This document shows, piece after piece, positions 50,601-61,144 of a DNA stretch of 64,000 bases. This DNA comes from Progne subis subis. Lineage: Eukaryota; Chordata; Aves; Passeriformes; Hirundinidae. Below the pieces are notes generated by a model. The model ran no database searches. It was not told the origin of the DNA and saw nothing but the letters and a program-made list of their open reading frames with translations. The translations under genes were made by a program, and so were the position numbers. The stretch spans positions 558,001 to 622,000 of the forward strand of contig JAKJHU010000034.1 in NCBI GenBank assembly GCA_022316685.1, written 5' to 3'. Numbering within the stretch: the stretch's first letter is position 1; every line of letters begins with the position of its first letter.

Positions 50601-51030
50601 GCTATCAAAAAATCCTCAAACCTAGAACATTATACCACAGCCTCAAAGAGAAAGAAACTCAGAACAGCTGACTTAGGCTTAAACTTTCTCCCAGTACATT
50701 TTCCATAAGCAGTGACCCCAACAATTACAAAAGCGGACACAGACATGATCAGAATGGGAGAAGGCAGCTATGTATTTGAAGTGCATGCCACACCAGCCTG
50801 CAAAAACAGGAGGGCTAAAGCTGCCTAAAGCTTCACAGAGTTATCTAAAGGCTGAAGGTAATGCACAAAGAACTGCAAGCTGTGGGCTCAGAATCACATC
50901 TGACACAAAAGCAGTATAAAAGTGGAAGAAAGTTACACAGAGTTACATTCTTTTATATTGTTAGGCTTCGGTCACAAGCTGATCTATGCAGTAAAACAAA
51001 ATCTGGAATACAATCACCAAAAATACTTCT
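47604..51030. other. AT-rich non-coding stretch
   Basis: No gene or named repeat is found in 3.4 kb. All ORFs are shorter than 85 codons and have no features. Confidence 0.5.
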
Positions 51031-51035
51031 ATCAA

Positions 51036-52291
51036 TGTACTGGTTTTAGCTGGGATAGAGTTACTTTTCTAAATAGTAGCTCACTGTGTTCCAGATTTGT
51101 GACCCTGAGAGACAGCAGCCATGGATAAGGCCACAACACAGCAGGTACACCCCTGAAGGGGCTGTGTCCAAGGATAAGGCCACACCAGAGCAGTGGAGCA
51201 CACTTCCAAGTTACCACAGCTGTGGATTAGTCCACACATCAGCAGATATGCCCCAGAAGAGGCTGGATCTATAGACAGACCCATGCTGCAGCAGGGGCAA
51301 GCAGAGAAGTTCACTACAGTGTAAAAAACACTATGGCCTGGTCCAAAGGGACCAGGTATGGAGATTGTAATAGATGTGCATTTAAATTGCCATAACTCAT
51401 GATTTGATTTGCATGTTATAGTAAGCACTACAGCAAGAACCACCCAAACCAGCTGAGGACAAGCCTTACAAAAAACAGTGCAAATGCAGCAGTGACCCAA
51501 CCTGAGCTGGCTTTTGTGCCCAGTAACTCCACCTCTCCTCTCCTGAGTGACCACCATAACAAACAGAATCCAAGTCAAGGACTAGATGAACTCAAATGGT
51601 TTTTCATGGACATTATACACTGGTGGGCCATAGACTAAAGGAATAATACTTGCATGTATTAGAGAGTGAGAAGGGAAAGAGGATGGTTAATGAGAGGATA
51701 TTGGACAACGTGGGACCTAAGTGTGACGCCAATTCTGAGAATAAGTGATAGAGATTGTACTGGGTTTGGTGGCATAGAGTTTATATTCGTCATAGTAGCT
51801 TTTAAGTTGCTTTGTTTTATATTTGTGATCAGAAGTGTTGATAACAGAGATGTGCTTAGTTACTGCTGAACAGTGCTTTAACAGCATCAAGGCCTTTTTT
51901 CTGTTCCTCACACTGTTCCACCAGTGAAAAAATTGGAGGTGCAGGACTGCTGGCCCCCAATAGCCAAAGAGATATATCATATGAGGTCATGCTCAGCACA
52001 TAAAGCTACAAGGAAGAAGCAAGGACTGGCATACATTTCACAAGTCACTGCTACGTGTGATAGAACCCTGCTTTTCTGGACAAGCCTGCAGCCCTGCCTA
52101 CCAATGCGAAGTGCTGAAAGAATTCCCTGTTTGTCTGTGATTGCATGTGCAGCTTTTGCTTTACCTATTAAACTCTCTTAACCCACAAGTTTTCTCACTG
52201 TTAGTGTTCCAATTCTCTCCCCCATCTCACTGTAAGGGAGGGAGCAAGTGGCTGAGTGGGCTGAGCTGCCTACTGGGGTTAAATCAGAACA
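51036..52291 (+). mobile_element. Internally deleted ERV provirus
   Basis: The left end (51,036 to about 51,104) is the first 70 bp of an LTR starting TGTACTGGTTTTAGCTGGGA. It passes directly into leader-like repeats (for example CCATGGATAAGGCCACA near 51,119 and CCCCTGAAGGGGCTGTG near 51,150). About 450 bp of further internal sequence follow. The block GACAACGTGGGACCTAAGTG near 51,706 and a decayed polypurine tract precede a complete 3' LTR at 51,756-52,291. That LTR is 536 bp, the same length as the related 5' LTR at 9416. No gag, pol or env survives. Flanks ATCAA (51,031-51,035) and ATCAC (52,292-52,296) agree at 4 of 5. Either a provirus lost most of its interior, including most of the 5' LTR, or a short non-autonomous form inserted and then decayed. 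Confidence 0.83.
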
Positions 52292-52296
52292 ATCAC

Positions 52297-53974
52297 AATG
52301 ATAACCAAATTATTATTATAAACCAAATAATAAAATCTCACTGCCATAAAGGAAAAATGAATCTGCAATAGGGAAAAAAACTCCAACATTTCCTAAATCA
52401 GAAGCTCAAACAGGATTCATGTCCATTTCTTTATTTGAACATCCATTGCACGAATACCAACATAATGCCTTCCTTATGAAAGTTTGGACATTTTGGCATT
52501 AATGCATTTTAAATATTACCTTAATTCCAACACAAGGTTTATCCCTTGTGAATCTCGACTGAACAGAAAAAAGAAGGATCATAATAATGAGAAATGTCAG
52601 TGTACTGGATGATAATACCATATCTAAATTTATGACATGTTATATTACCATATAAATACAATATGTCTTGTGTCTTGATTCCAGTAAGCCCATAGAACTG
52701 AACTTATCTCCCAGTATTTGCTGCTGTTACCAGATCTTAAGATAAAACTTCCCATCCTTTTTAATAATAGCTTATTTGTCGCAATGCATAGAGTGAATTT
52801 TTTTACACTGAATTTGCACAGGTAAAAGAGTCTGAAGAGAGGATATACCCCAGAGAGGGTATTCTTCTCTTGTGATGGCACTGAAACAGATCTTTTTTCT
52901 GCAATTAGGCTCTGGACATGACTTAATTTCCTGCACAAATACCAGAGCCTGATATACTTAGCCAGAAAGTGATATTTTACTTTGGTGCCATACCAACACC
53001 ACCATATTTGAAAATTTACCTTATTGTAATGGTAGCCTCTAACTCTATAATACAAAATACCCATATACTTGTAGAATCTTTCTGAAATTTACTTGCTGTT
53101 ATATAGTCTCTCTTCTGAATACAATGGGATTGAAGCTTCATAAAAGGTGTAGGAGTGGTAAACCACTGAAATAAAGCTCAAGTCTTAAATTTATACCCAG
53201 AATACAGACACAGAGTTGTGAAAACAGCACCCCACCTACATGCCTTCAGCACAGATCACTCTAAGCAGTTAGCAATATTTATTCAGGCTCACTTTAATTA
53301 ATTTGATTGGTCCCATTGAAGCCACATCAGCTGAAATGTCTCATATGATCAGACTTCAAGTTTTGCCTATCTGCACACAGCAGGCACATTCTAATTTTTC
53401 CCAGTGATGACCTTTAGGATTTGGACACTTCTACAGTTCAAACCAAACTAAGACTACTAATTCATCTTAGATAAACCATGAGACAAGCTTCAGATGGTAC
53501 CCATGTTCATCCCTTACTGGAAAAGATCCACATGTCAAACAGTTTACAATTTACAAATAGTACAGAAAGACATTAGCTTTCCTCAGAGTCGAGCCATTGT
53601 GTGACTTTGCAGTGTTATTAAATGCAATAACACAATAGCCGGTGATAAATTATGGCTGAGCCTAGAAACTGAAAGGCCAAACAGATATCTTAAATGGAAA
53701 CAAATACTGAAACTCTCAGCTGAAAGGGGATCTAGAGTACATAGTTTGGATGCAGTGCTCACAGCTCTCACAAATGCAGAATCACAAGGCTGAAGGCAGT
53801 ACCTATCCTAAGACTGCATGACTTCACGTCAAAGACTTTGGTACACATTCTCTCACACACAGTTTCACATGGTGAGGGGGAAGGCAGGGACAACCTGTAA
53901 CCAGGATGGCTGTTTTGTATAAACATGCTCAGATGAACACAAAAATCCACTGGGTGACTCAAGGGCTGAGCCAC
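52297..53974. other. AT-rich non-coding stretch
   Basis: No gene is supported. The 139-codon minus-strand ORF at 52,645-53,064 has no recognised domain and is within chance expectation. Confidence 0.5.
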
Positions 53975-53979
53975 ACCCT

Positions 53980-55603
53980 TGTCATGGGTTTTTAGCTGGG
54001 GAGGAATGTGGAGTGTTGCTCTGTCAGGACCTTGGAATTGTTTTGGAAAAGACAGGGACCTATCGGAGGCTAGTTTTGGATTTTGGCATCTGCTTTGGCC
54101 ACTGAAAATGTTGACTGCAACTTTTGGAAGTACTTGTATAAATCCTGATTTTTGTTCAAGCCAGCCCTTTTTTCCTTCCAGCCAGTTGAACAGGTGACAT
54201 CGAGTCGGGAGGTCCTGTTGGCCAGCTGGGCCTGCCGCTCCCCCCTGCCTTTGTGGGGGGAAGCCGGTCCGAGGCCTAGCCAGGCTCCATCGGCTCCCAA
54301 GAGCGGAGGAGAGGTGGCAGCTGAACATCAACTACTTTTAAAACCTCCCCGGAGTCCCAGAGCCTCAGAATAGGGAGGGATCTCTGCTAGGCCCCCGATA
54401 ATAGCTATGGGTCTGGTTGGACCGAGGTCGCCCTGACTGTCACTGAGGGGTGGGCAGAGCTCTCCCCCCCTTCCCTCCTCCGAGAGGAAAGGAGTGGAGG
54501 GGAGAAACCCTGCCCTGGGGAGAGACTGCTGCCCTGGGCAGAAATCACACTGGCAACTGCAGGCCTGGGCAGATTTAACCCTTTCCTGGCAACATGGAGC
54601 TTCCAAGGCCTAATCCTTCCCTGAGAGAGAGAAGAAAGAGACAGAGTGGACATGGAAAAGACACAGCAAGAAGTTAGTGGAGCAAGAGTGAAACAACTGA
54701 TAAAGATTATTGGAAGAAAAGACTGAGGATGTGGACATTTTTAACCAGACTTCTCTGGGGTAAACGATGGAGAAATGGACCATTTCTTGTAACATCTTAA
54801 TGTTGTTTGGGAGAAATGCTGGTTCTAGTCAAAAGTACGGGATTTATATAGTTGAGATTTAATTAAGAATCTTGAACAGAGTAAGCCCCTCACTCCTGGG
54901 GTAAAAGGAGGTCTCAACCTTTGAGATGAAGATAATTTTATAGAGAAAGTGATTTAAGGTCCTTGGCTCCTGGGGTAAAAGGAGGTCTCTATTTCTTTTG
55001 AGATAGAGACAATTTTAGAGATAGAAGAAGAGAATCCTCGTTTTGTATTAGAGGAAGCATTCTTAAACAGTACCCCAAATACACTGAAAGGCCCATAAGT
55101 AGCCAGGGGAAAGGCTGCTAATGCATGGAACTGCACCATCTGCAAAAATTCCAGGCGGTTGTAGATTTGTGACATTGCAAGCCACAAGACTGTCTTTGTC
55201 ATGTGGCAATTGTCTCCATAGATCTCTAAAGAGACTCCTCTCCTAAAGTGATGAAAGATTATGTTTAAATGGCGAAACTGACTGAAAATCACAAGTTGTA
55301 TTTCTCTATGTTGTTTGTAACAAAGTTAACAGTTTGTAAGAGGAAGGAAGGGTGTTTTGAAGTTTCATTGGTTTTTTTATAATTTTTTTTCTTTTCTATT
55401 CTTTTCATGTGTGTTAATAAAACTATTTGTTTATTTTTAAGCTTGAGCCTGCTTTGCTTCTCCTAATCCTCTTCTATAGGAAAAAAAAAAAAAAAGAGAA
55501 TAAACACTAAGATCACGACACTAAATTTGTTAACAAAATTTGGTGAATGTAAAACCACTACATTAATTGGTGTTTCCACCTGGTTTCAAACAAATCTAGA
55601 ACA
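53980..55603 (+). mobile_element. Very long ERV-like LTR with exact TSD
   Basis: The element starts TGTCATGGGTTTTTAGCTGG and ends AATCTAGAACA, with exact 5-bp flanks ACCCT (53,975-53,979 and 55,604-55,608), giving 1,624 bp. A TATAAAT lies at 54,137-54,143 and AATAAA at 55,414-55,419, with T-rich and GAGCCTGCTTTGC sequence typical of R/U5 around it. A GC-rich part spans 54,180-54,560 and a 74-bp tandem duplication starts at 54,893. A15 lies near 55,481. No retroviral coding sequence is seen. ORFs on both strands (for example 53,768-54,331 and 54,328-54,606) follow the GC-rich part and are not genes. An alternative right end is ATCACGACA at 55,520, but no matching flank supports it. Confidence 0.75.
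54893..55040. repeat. 74-bp imperfect tandem duplication within the LTR
   Basis: Two units start with CTCCTGGGGTAAAAGGAGGT at 54,893 and 54,967. Both continue with a 'ttgagat' motif and then 'aattttatagaga' or 'aattttagaga'. They are diverged, so the duplication is probably part of the family rather than of this copy. Confidence 0.82.
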
Positions 55604-55608
55604 ACCCT

Positions 55609-57409
55609 CTTCCCCGTCCATGACATAACCTGTCAGACAGAGATGAGGGAGAACACCCATTATATAACTGACTACTTTGTGGCAAAATGGATCAGACGCT
55701 ACAGTTCTGCCTTAGCAATATGTCGATGAAGAAAGTGCAGTGAGGGAATAGAAGAAATCCAATATGAGAGTATCACTGCAAATGTGAGAGAGAAGTCAGG
55801 TCTGTGCTCCTGTCTCTAAAAGAGATGGTGTGAGACTGCATGTTACTGACAGATTTATTTTAGAAATGTTTTATATCCCATTTTAAAAAGTGGAAAATAA
55901 AGCAAAAGCAGTACACTAAGTAATTGCAATTTGGTTCTTGCAGTTTGGTTCTTGTAAGTAAAATAAGTATGCAGTACTGCAATACTGCCTCCTTGCATAT
56001 TAATAAAGAAATTGCCTTATTGGATCAAGACAGTGGTCCATCTAATCCAGTACCTCATCTTCAAATACTGGACCTTAATATAGCTATAGAGGAGGCAAGA
56101 TATATTCCACAGAGAGAGAGGCCAGCATACAAAAAAGACTAAAATTGTATCTATTTTTAAAGTATTTTATATTTACTGACTCATTTATTAGTATTTTGAT
56201 ATTTATACAACCAGCTAGGTTTGTTGAACTATGATTGTTTATTATTTACTTGTGAAGATTGCCAATGTAAAGCACCTTCTGCAGCATTAGCTTCAATTTG
56301 TGATATAGGCATAGAAGATTACCAAACACCCAGGAGTCAAAAAAAACTATGTATGCTTTCACCTGAGTGCTACTCTGTACTGTGGCTTTCCCCTTGGCAT
56401 TGTTAAAGGGATGCTCACAGCTGAGGCGGCTGTATACAATGCTGTCCTGGTGCCAAGAGACCTGTGTTCACGTTTCCTATTACAAGATCAGCAAGATGTG
56501 AAGTGAGGCAACTAGAAAATGCAATTTATGAACATAGTCAGATTAGGAGCTTTGATAAGCTTCAAAGATGAGGGGGAAAAAAAATTATAATTTTTTACAC
56601 GTGCAATTATATAAATGATTCTTCCATGCCACAAGACATAGAGGACCTTCTCCTATAAGGGTTTATTTAAGGACTAAGGATGAAATCCATATAAAGCATT
56701 TTCCAGTGCTATGTCAAGCAACAGCTACAGCTGTAGTGTGTTCTACAAATCACTGTACTGATATATTCAGACAGAAGAAAAAGCTAAGAAAGCTTTTTTC
56801 AGTGACTTCATCCCATTTTATCTAACTATGTAGTGTCATGCCATACCTGGTAGTTATGCTAACTAATATAACTAGTAAAGCATGAGGTCTTTGCTTCTTC
56901 TTTTCTATCTCCAAAGTGTTCTTTAAAACACATGACAAGAAAGAAGCTATGTGAAGATATCTTGAATTGTTTATCTTAAAAATGTGACTGTTCTGCACTA
57001 GTACTATGAAGAGGTATGTTAGGTGGCCATTATTATTTTGTTATCTCTTTTGATAAATAACTCACTACATATGGCAAACAAGAAACAAAGCATAAGCCCC
57101 ATTATCTTCCCAAGTTCTAACAAGAGCAAAAGGAGATAGCTCTGTAGCTGTCACAAGGAAAAATGAACAACATTACTGTTGATGTTTCCACATTCATTCC
57201 TATGCCTGGTGAATGTTAGATATCTGAACTTAGTCATGAGAAATGATTTGAAGTAAATATTAACAGTTTATAAAACCAAATCAGTGAGCCAAATTTCCTG
57301 TTGAAATAGCCCTAAAAGTGAATTTGTGTTCTAAATAAATATTTCAATTGTAAACATGTGTGCTTATGATGGACTGTGTGAAGCTGAGTATAGTAAGTGT
57401 TTTCTCATG

Positions 57410-57412
<3 letters not shown>
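55609..57412. other. AT-rich non-coding stretch
   Basis: No gene is seen. One possible old repeat lies at 56,005-56,110. Short ORFs have no features. Confidence 0.5.
56005..56110 (+). repeat. Possible ancient amniote repeat fragment
   Basis: TTATTGGATCAAGACAGTGG followed by TCCATCTAATCCAGTACCTC resembles a widespread reptile/bird repeat recalled as 'ggatcagaccaatggtccatctagtccagtatcc'. The copy is short and decayed and the family name is uncertain. Confidence 0.5.

Positions 57413-57454
<42 letters not shown>
57413..57454. repeat. Poly(A) tract, A42
   Basis: A pure run of 42 A. The poly-phenylalanine ORF on the minus strand here is an artefact. Confidence 0.95.
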
Positions 57455-57455
<1 letters not shown>

Positions 57456-60405
57456 CCAACAAGCAAAATCCTTGTAAGTATACTCTTAAATCCAGTGATC
57501 TTAGGATAATGGAGCAAATACTCCAGCTGGTATAAAATGTCAGAGCTGCAACTACTCCAAGGGAGCAGTGAAAGTCCACATCAGCTGGGGATATCCCTCA
57601 ACATAAAAATGGTCATGAACAGGGACAGGTCAGTATTTAGTTCTGCTGGCATAGGACCCTTCTGTTATATTCATCCTTACTCAACTTTTCTTCAATGCCT
57701 TCATAATTCAACATTGCAAAAGGTAAATGGGAAATGTATTTTCCAATAAAAAGCTATTGCCACCTGAATTACTTGGACATGCAATAGAAAAGTGATGAAA
57801 GACATTTAAATGAGATGTTTAAACACAGACTAGAAATATGAAACTGAACATAAATTAATTAGATTGTAGGGTCTTCTGTTGCTTTAGCCTCTGTATTACC
57901 ATGCAGTCTTTGTTTATGGCCATTTATCTTCTTTGTTTGATGACATTTGACTAATAAATACATTGATGAATTGCATCTGTAAATGCCATCCATACATCAC
58001 AAAAACAGGATGTACTTAGTGCTTCTAGCACACGGATGCTAAAGGATTTTGTTTTATTTGAACTTCAAGTACTTAACAAAGGAAATATTACTGCTCTGCT
58101 GGATAAATTTTCTGATTTTTATTTTAATTTTCAGTGAGCAAACAGCAGAATAATGTGACTTAATGAAGCATTTCTAATAAAATCCTGCAGAAGATAAAAG
58201 AGAAGCATAGAACCGCTTGCTCACTGATAGTTGTATCATTCAGAATAATTTTTCAAGATGGTGATCACATTTCTGGGTAGATGAGTATAAGGTATTGTGA
58301 TTTTCTGTCTTCCAAGTCAGTGACTTCCCCTTTAGTAAGATAACTAGTTAGCACTGTTGCATTACTTATTTATAGTAAGCAAAACATACAACATAATAAA
58401 TGCAACGTCTTTCTAGTACATTATTTAGGCTTTATACTGGTTGGTAAGTAGCAACACAGACAGCAATAAATTTTGGTGTGAAGATGCTTAGATCTGAAAA
58501 ATTTCATGGCTACATTTTGTTTGCCAAAAACATACTGCCTGTATCTGGAAAAATGTCCTTATCAAGTCTGTCATCATCTGTAATGAAATTCCTGGCTGTT
58601 ACATTTTTCTCTACCACAACAATTCAGTATAAAGTATTATTTGCTTTATGTAAATCTAGATAGGGCTCAATGAATCATCACTTTGCAACCTGCCAGTAAA
58701 ACAATCTCCAATATCCATCTGTACACACACCTATTTACTTTCATTCAGAACAAGTTTTTCATGTACTCCCCACCAGAATAATCAAGTGCACTACAGACAT
58801 CTACACATAAAGCTGAGATCCCTCAGATCGTAAGAGAAAGCTAAAAAAGTTACCCTGTGTGTCAAGGCAACTTAGTCATCATTCTCTGATTAAAACAGCA
58901 AGACAGAATCAAGATTTTTTTTCTCTCAGTCACCCACTACCATCAGTACATCTAATATTAATACCACATTTTTGAAGAAGCTTCTATGTACAAAAAATAT
59001 GCAAAACCAGTGAGTAGTAAATCTGATTTTCTGTATCAACTGAACAAAGCTTTCCACTGAAATTATGGTACTTAGGTAATTTATATTTTTAAGAATAACT
59101 ACTGGAAATTTGGACTATGTGAAACAAAATCCACATGGTTTTCAATATTGCCTCAGCAGCTTCAGCTGTCTGAAATAAAATATTAATAATGAAATTTAGA
59201 TTAATTACTTTACTGTTAATTATACATGCACAAAAAAATCTGGGCATCAGTATGAGATGACAGCACAATTACTGTGAAAAAGTATAATGAAACTTGTAAC
59301 CTTTGCCACCTCTGATAAGAATACCTTACTATGCACTTTCCCAACTTCAGATAAGCTATCCCCCTAGTACCATTGAACTACTATGTTTCGAGTGTTTACC
59401 CAACACTACAGGAAAGAATCCTAATTTCTCGATTTCGCTTAAATAGGCCCATAAAGTAGCTTTAAACATATAGTAGCTGAATGCTAAAGTCTGAAACTAG
59501 AGAAACCAGATAACAATTATCATTTAGTCAATAGTAATTTAAATGTATCCACTGTGGTGCAAAGACCCTATGACCCGAAATCCTTTATGGGGTTTTCGGA
59601 GATAGGAGTTGAGTATGTTTATTTAAATTGACAGTCCTGCAGGAGTCGAAGCACTGTTCTTTAAATACTGAGCCAGTGTCTACTAGGGGGAGGGTGGTAG
59701 AACTGAGATACTTCTAAAAAAATACTGATAAGCTCCAAGGAAAAGCTGGAAAGAGAGAACTGTAATGATACATATCATTTAAAATTCTTTAGCAATGATT
59801 TTAACTCCCCTAGGAACAAAACATACAGAAGAGCAATGCCTGGCAACTCCTAACAGGGCAGTGCAAACTCTTGCTCTTTATTCTTTGCATTGATAACCTC
59901 TTGTCCGATCCCACAGCTCCACAGGAACAAAGCAGGTTATTTTAAAACTTTCTTTTGCTAAACTATAAATGGGATGAAATAAGGGAAAAGCCCTCTCACT
60001 GTAGCATACCGAACTTGCGACGTATTTAGAAGGTAAATAGTCTCATTTAATAAGATACAAAGTAAGCAATGTGTATAGACAAGGTATGTTTCGTACTATA
60101 TACCCACAACTTGGAGAGCGCTACAATGTAGAAAGAAATAGAGCCATGAATCTTCCCTTTATCGCTTTTTTTGTTTGTTTTTAGAGGATGCATAAAGCGA
60201 CTACCTGCTCTTTCAGCTGCTCTCTTGAAGGCGGCCGATAAAGCATCGGGGCAGAGTAACTCCCGAGTGCCCGAAGGTCCTGCGAGTTACCACTCTTTCC
60301 ATGAAAGTTGAAAACTGGGTGGATTCCCCCGCTCCCCCCGCCTCCCTCTCGGCTGTGTTGAACTGTTCTTTTAAGTAACATCAAAGAATATTAAAAGGGA
60401 AAACA
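57455..60405. other. AT-rich non-coding stretch leading to the CpG island
   Basis: No gene or named repeat is found. The section at about 57,840-58,160 is rich in TAAT-type and TTTAT motifs and looks like unique, possibly conserved, non-coding DNA, but conservation cannot be judged here. GC content begins to rise from about 60,220. Confidence 0.5.
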
Positions 60406-60409
60406 AAAG

Positions 60410-60935
60410 CCTTGAGGATCGCCCGGCGAAAGGCTGTAGCCGGCTGCTCCAGATGCCCAGCAGGACTGCAAAGCAGCTCTTCTTCACATCCGGTTCCCTC
60501 CAACTTCAAGGCAACGGGAAGGCGCAGCCCGCGGCAGCCGCTCCGCGCGCCTCATACCCGGCCCCGCCGCGGCCGCTTGCGCCCGCCGCCCGCGGGGTCT
60601 CCGCCAACCGCCAAGGGTATCTCCCGGCGGGCCCACCAGCGCCCAGATAGACACACAGACAGACACACGACCCTGGAGCGCCCCGCTCACCTACCTGCAG
60701 TCCCGATTCTTGCTAGAAATGTCTAGCGATCGGCCGCCTCCCGTCCGGGGGGAGCTCCAGCCTTATCGCCCGGGCATCGCCGGCACACGCCCCGCTCCCC
60801 GCCAGCGCTCGGGGGCATGGAGCGGCTCGGTGCCGCGCTCCGCTCGGCTCCCCTCGGCTCGGCCGGGCTGGGGCAGCAGCCGTCCGCGGGGCCCGGCTCT
60901 CTCCCCCCGCCTCTTTGGGAATACACCAGGAATCC
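60410..60935. promoter_or_regulatory. CpG island, left lobe
   Basis: A sharp rise in G+C and CpG density (many CGC, GCG and CCGC motifs) begins near 60,410 and ends near 60,935. It carries a strong splice-donor-like sequence on the minus strand at 60,691-60,695. Several overlapping ORFs on both strands are proline/arginine/alanine-rich, as expected from composition, and none matches a known protein. The lobe is best read as promoter or first-exon DNA of an unnamed gene. Confidence 0.82.
60691..60695 (-). other. Candidate splice donor, minus strand
   Basis: On the minus strand the sequence reads CTGCAGGTAGGTGAGCGG, containing two overlapping strong donor matches, CAG|GTAGGT (exon end at 60,695) and TAG|GTGAGC (exon end at 60,691). 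This would end a first exon transcribed leftward, with the first intron extending into the gene-free 60 kb. Transcript evidence is absent. Confidence 0.45.
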
Positions 60936-60959
60936 GGCTAAGAGATGCTAGAGGAAGGG

Positions 60960-61105
60960 TGAAATAACTGGGAATGGAGAGAAGACTTGAAGTGTTTCTT
61001 GTGAACGATTTCAGAGTAATAATAATAATAAAAAATAATAATAAAATAAAATAAATTGAAAGGAAAAAAAAAAAAAAAAGAAAGGGAAAAAAAAAAAAAA
61101 AAACA
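60960..61105. repeat. AAT/poly(A) tract splitting the CpG island
   Basis: (AAT)n at about 61,016-61,045, then AAATAAAATAAAATAAATTG and two A16-A17 runs at 61,063-61,104. It separates the two GC-rich lobes and may be a late insertion or expansion. Confidence 0.9.
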
Positions 61106-61144
61106 AACCAAAAAACCCACGAAGTATGGTTGAGCTATTGGAAA

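Noticed and set aside
51081..51578. 165-codon minus-strand ORF
   Set aside because: It is antisense to the leader repeats of the deleted provirus, and its repeated residues reflect those DNA repeats.
52645..53064. 139-codon minus-strand ORF
   Set aside because: No domain or known similarity. The length is within chance expectation.
53768..54331. 187-codon minus-strand ORF
   Set aside because: It spans the boundary of the LTR at 53,980 and follows the GC-rich part. No domain is visible.
57525..57540. GGTATAAAAT considered as a TATA box
   Set aside because: It stands alone in AT-rich DNA with no other promoter feature or downstream exon.
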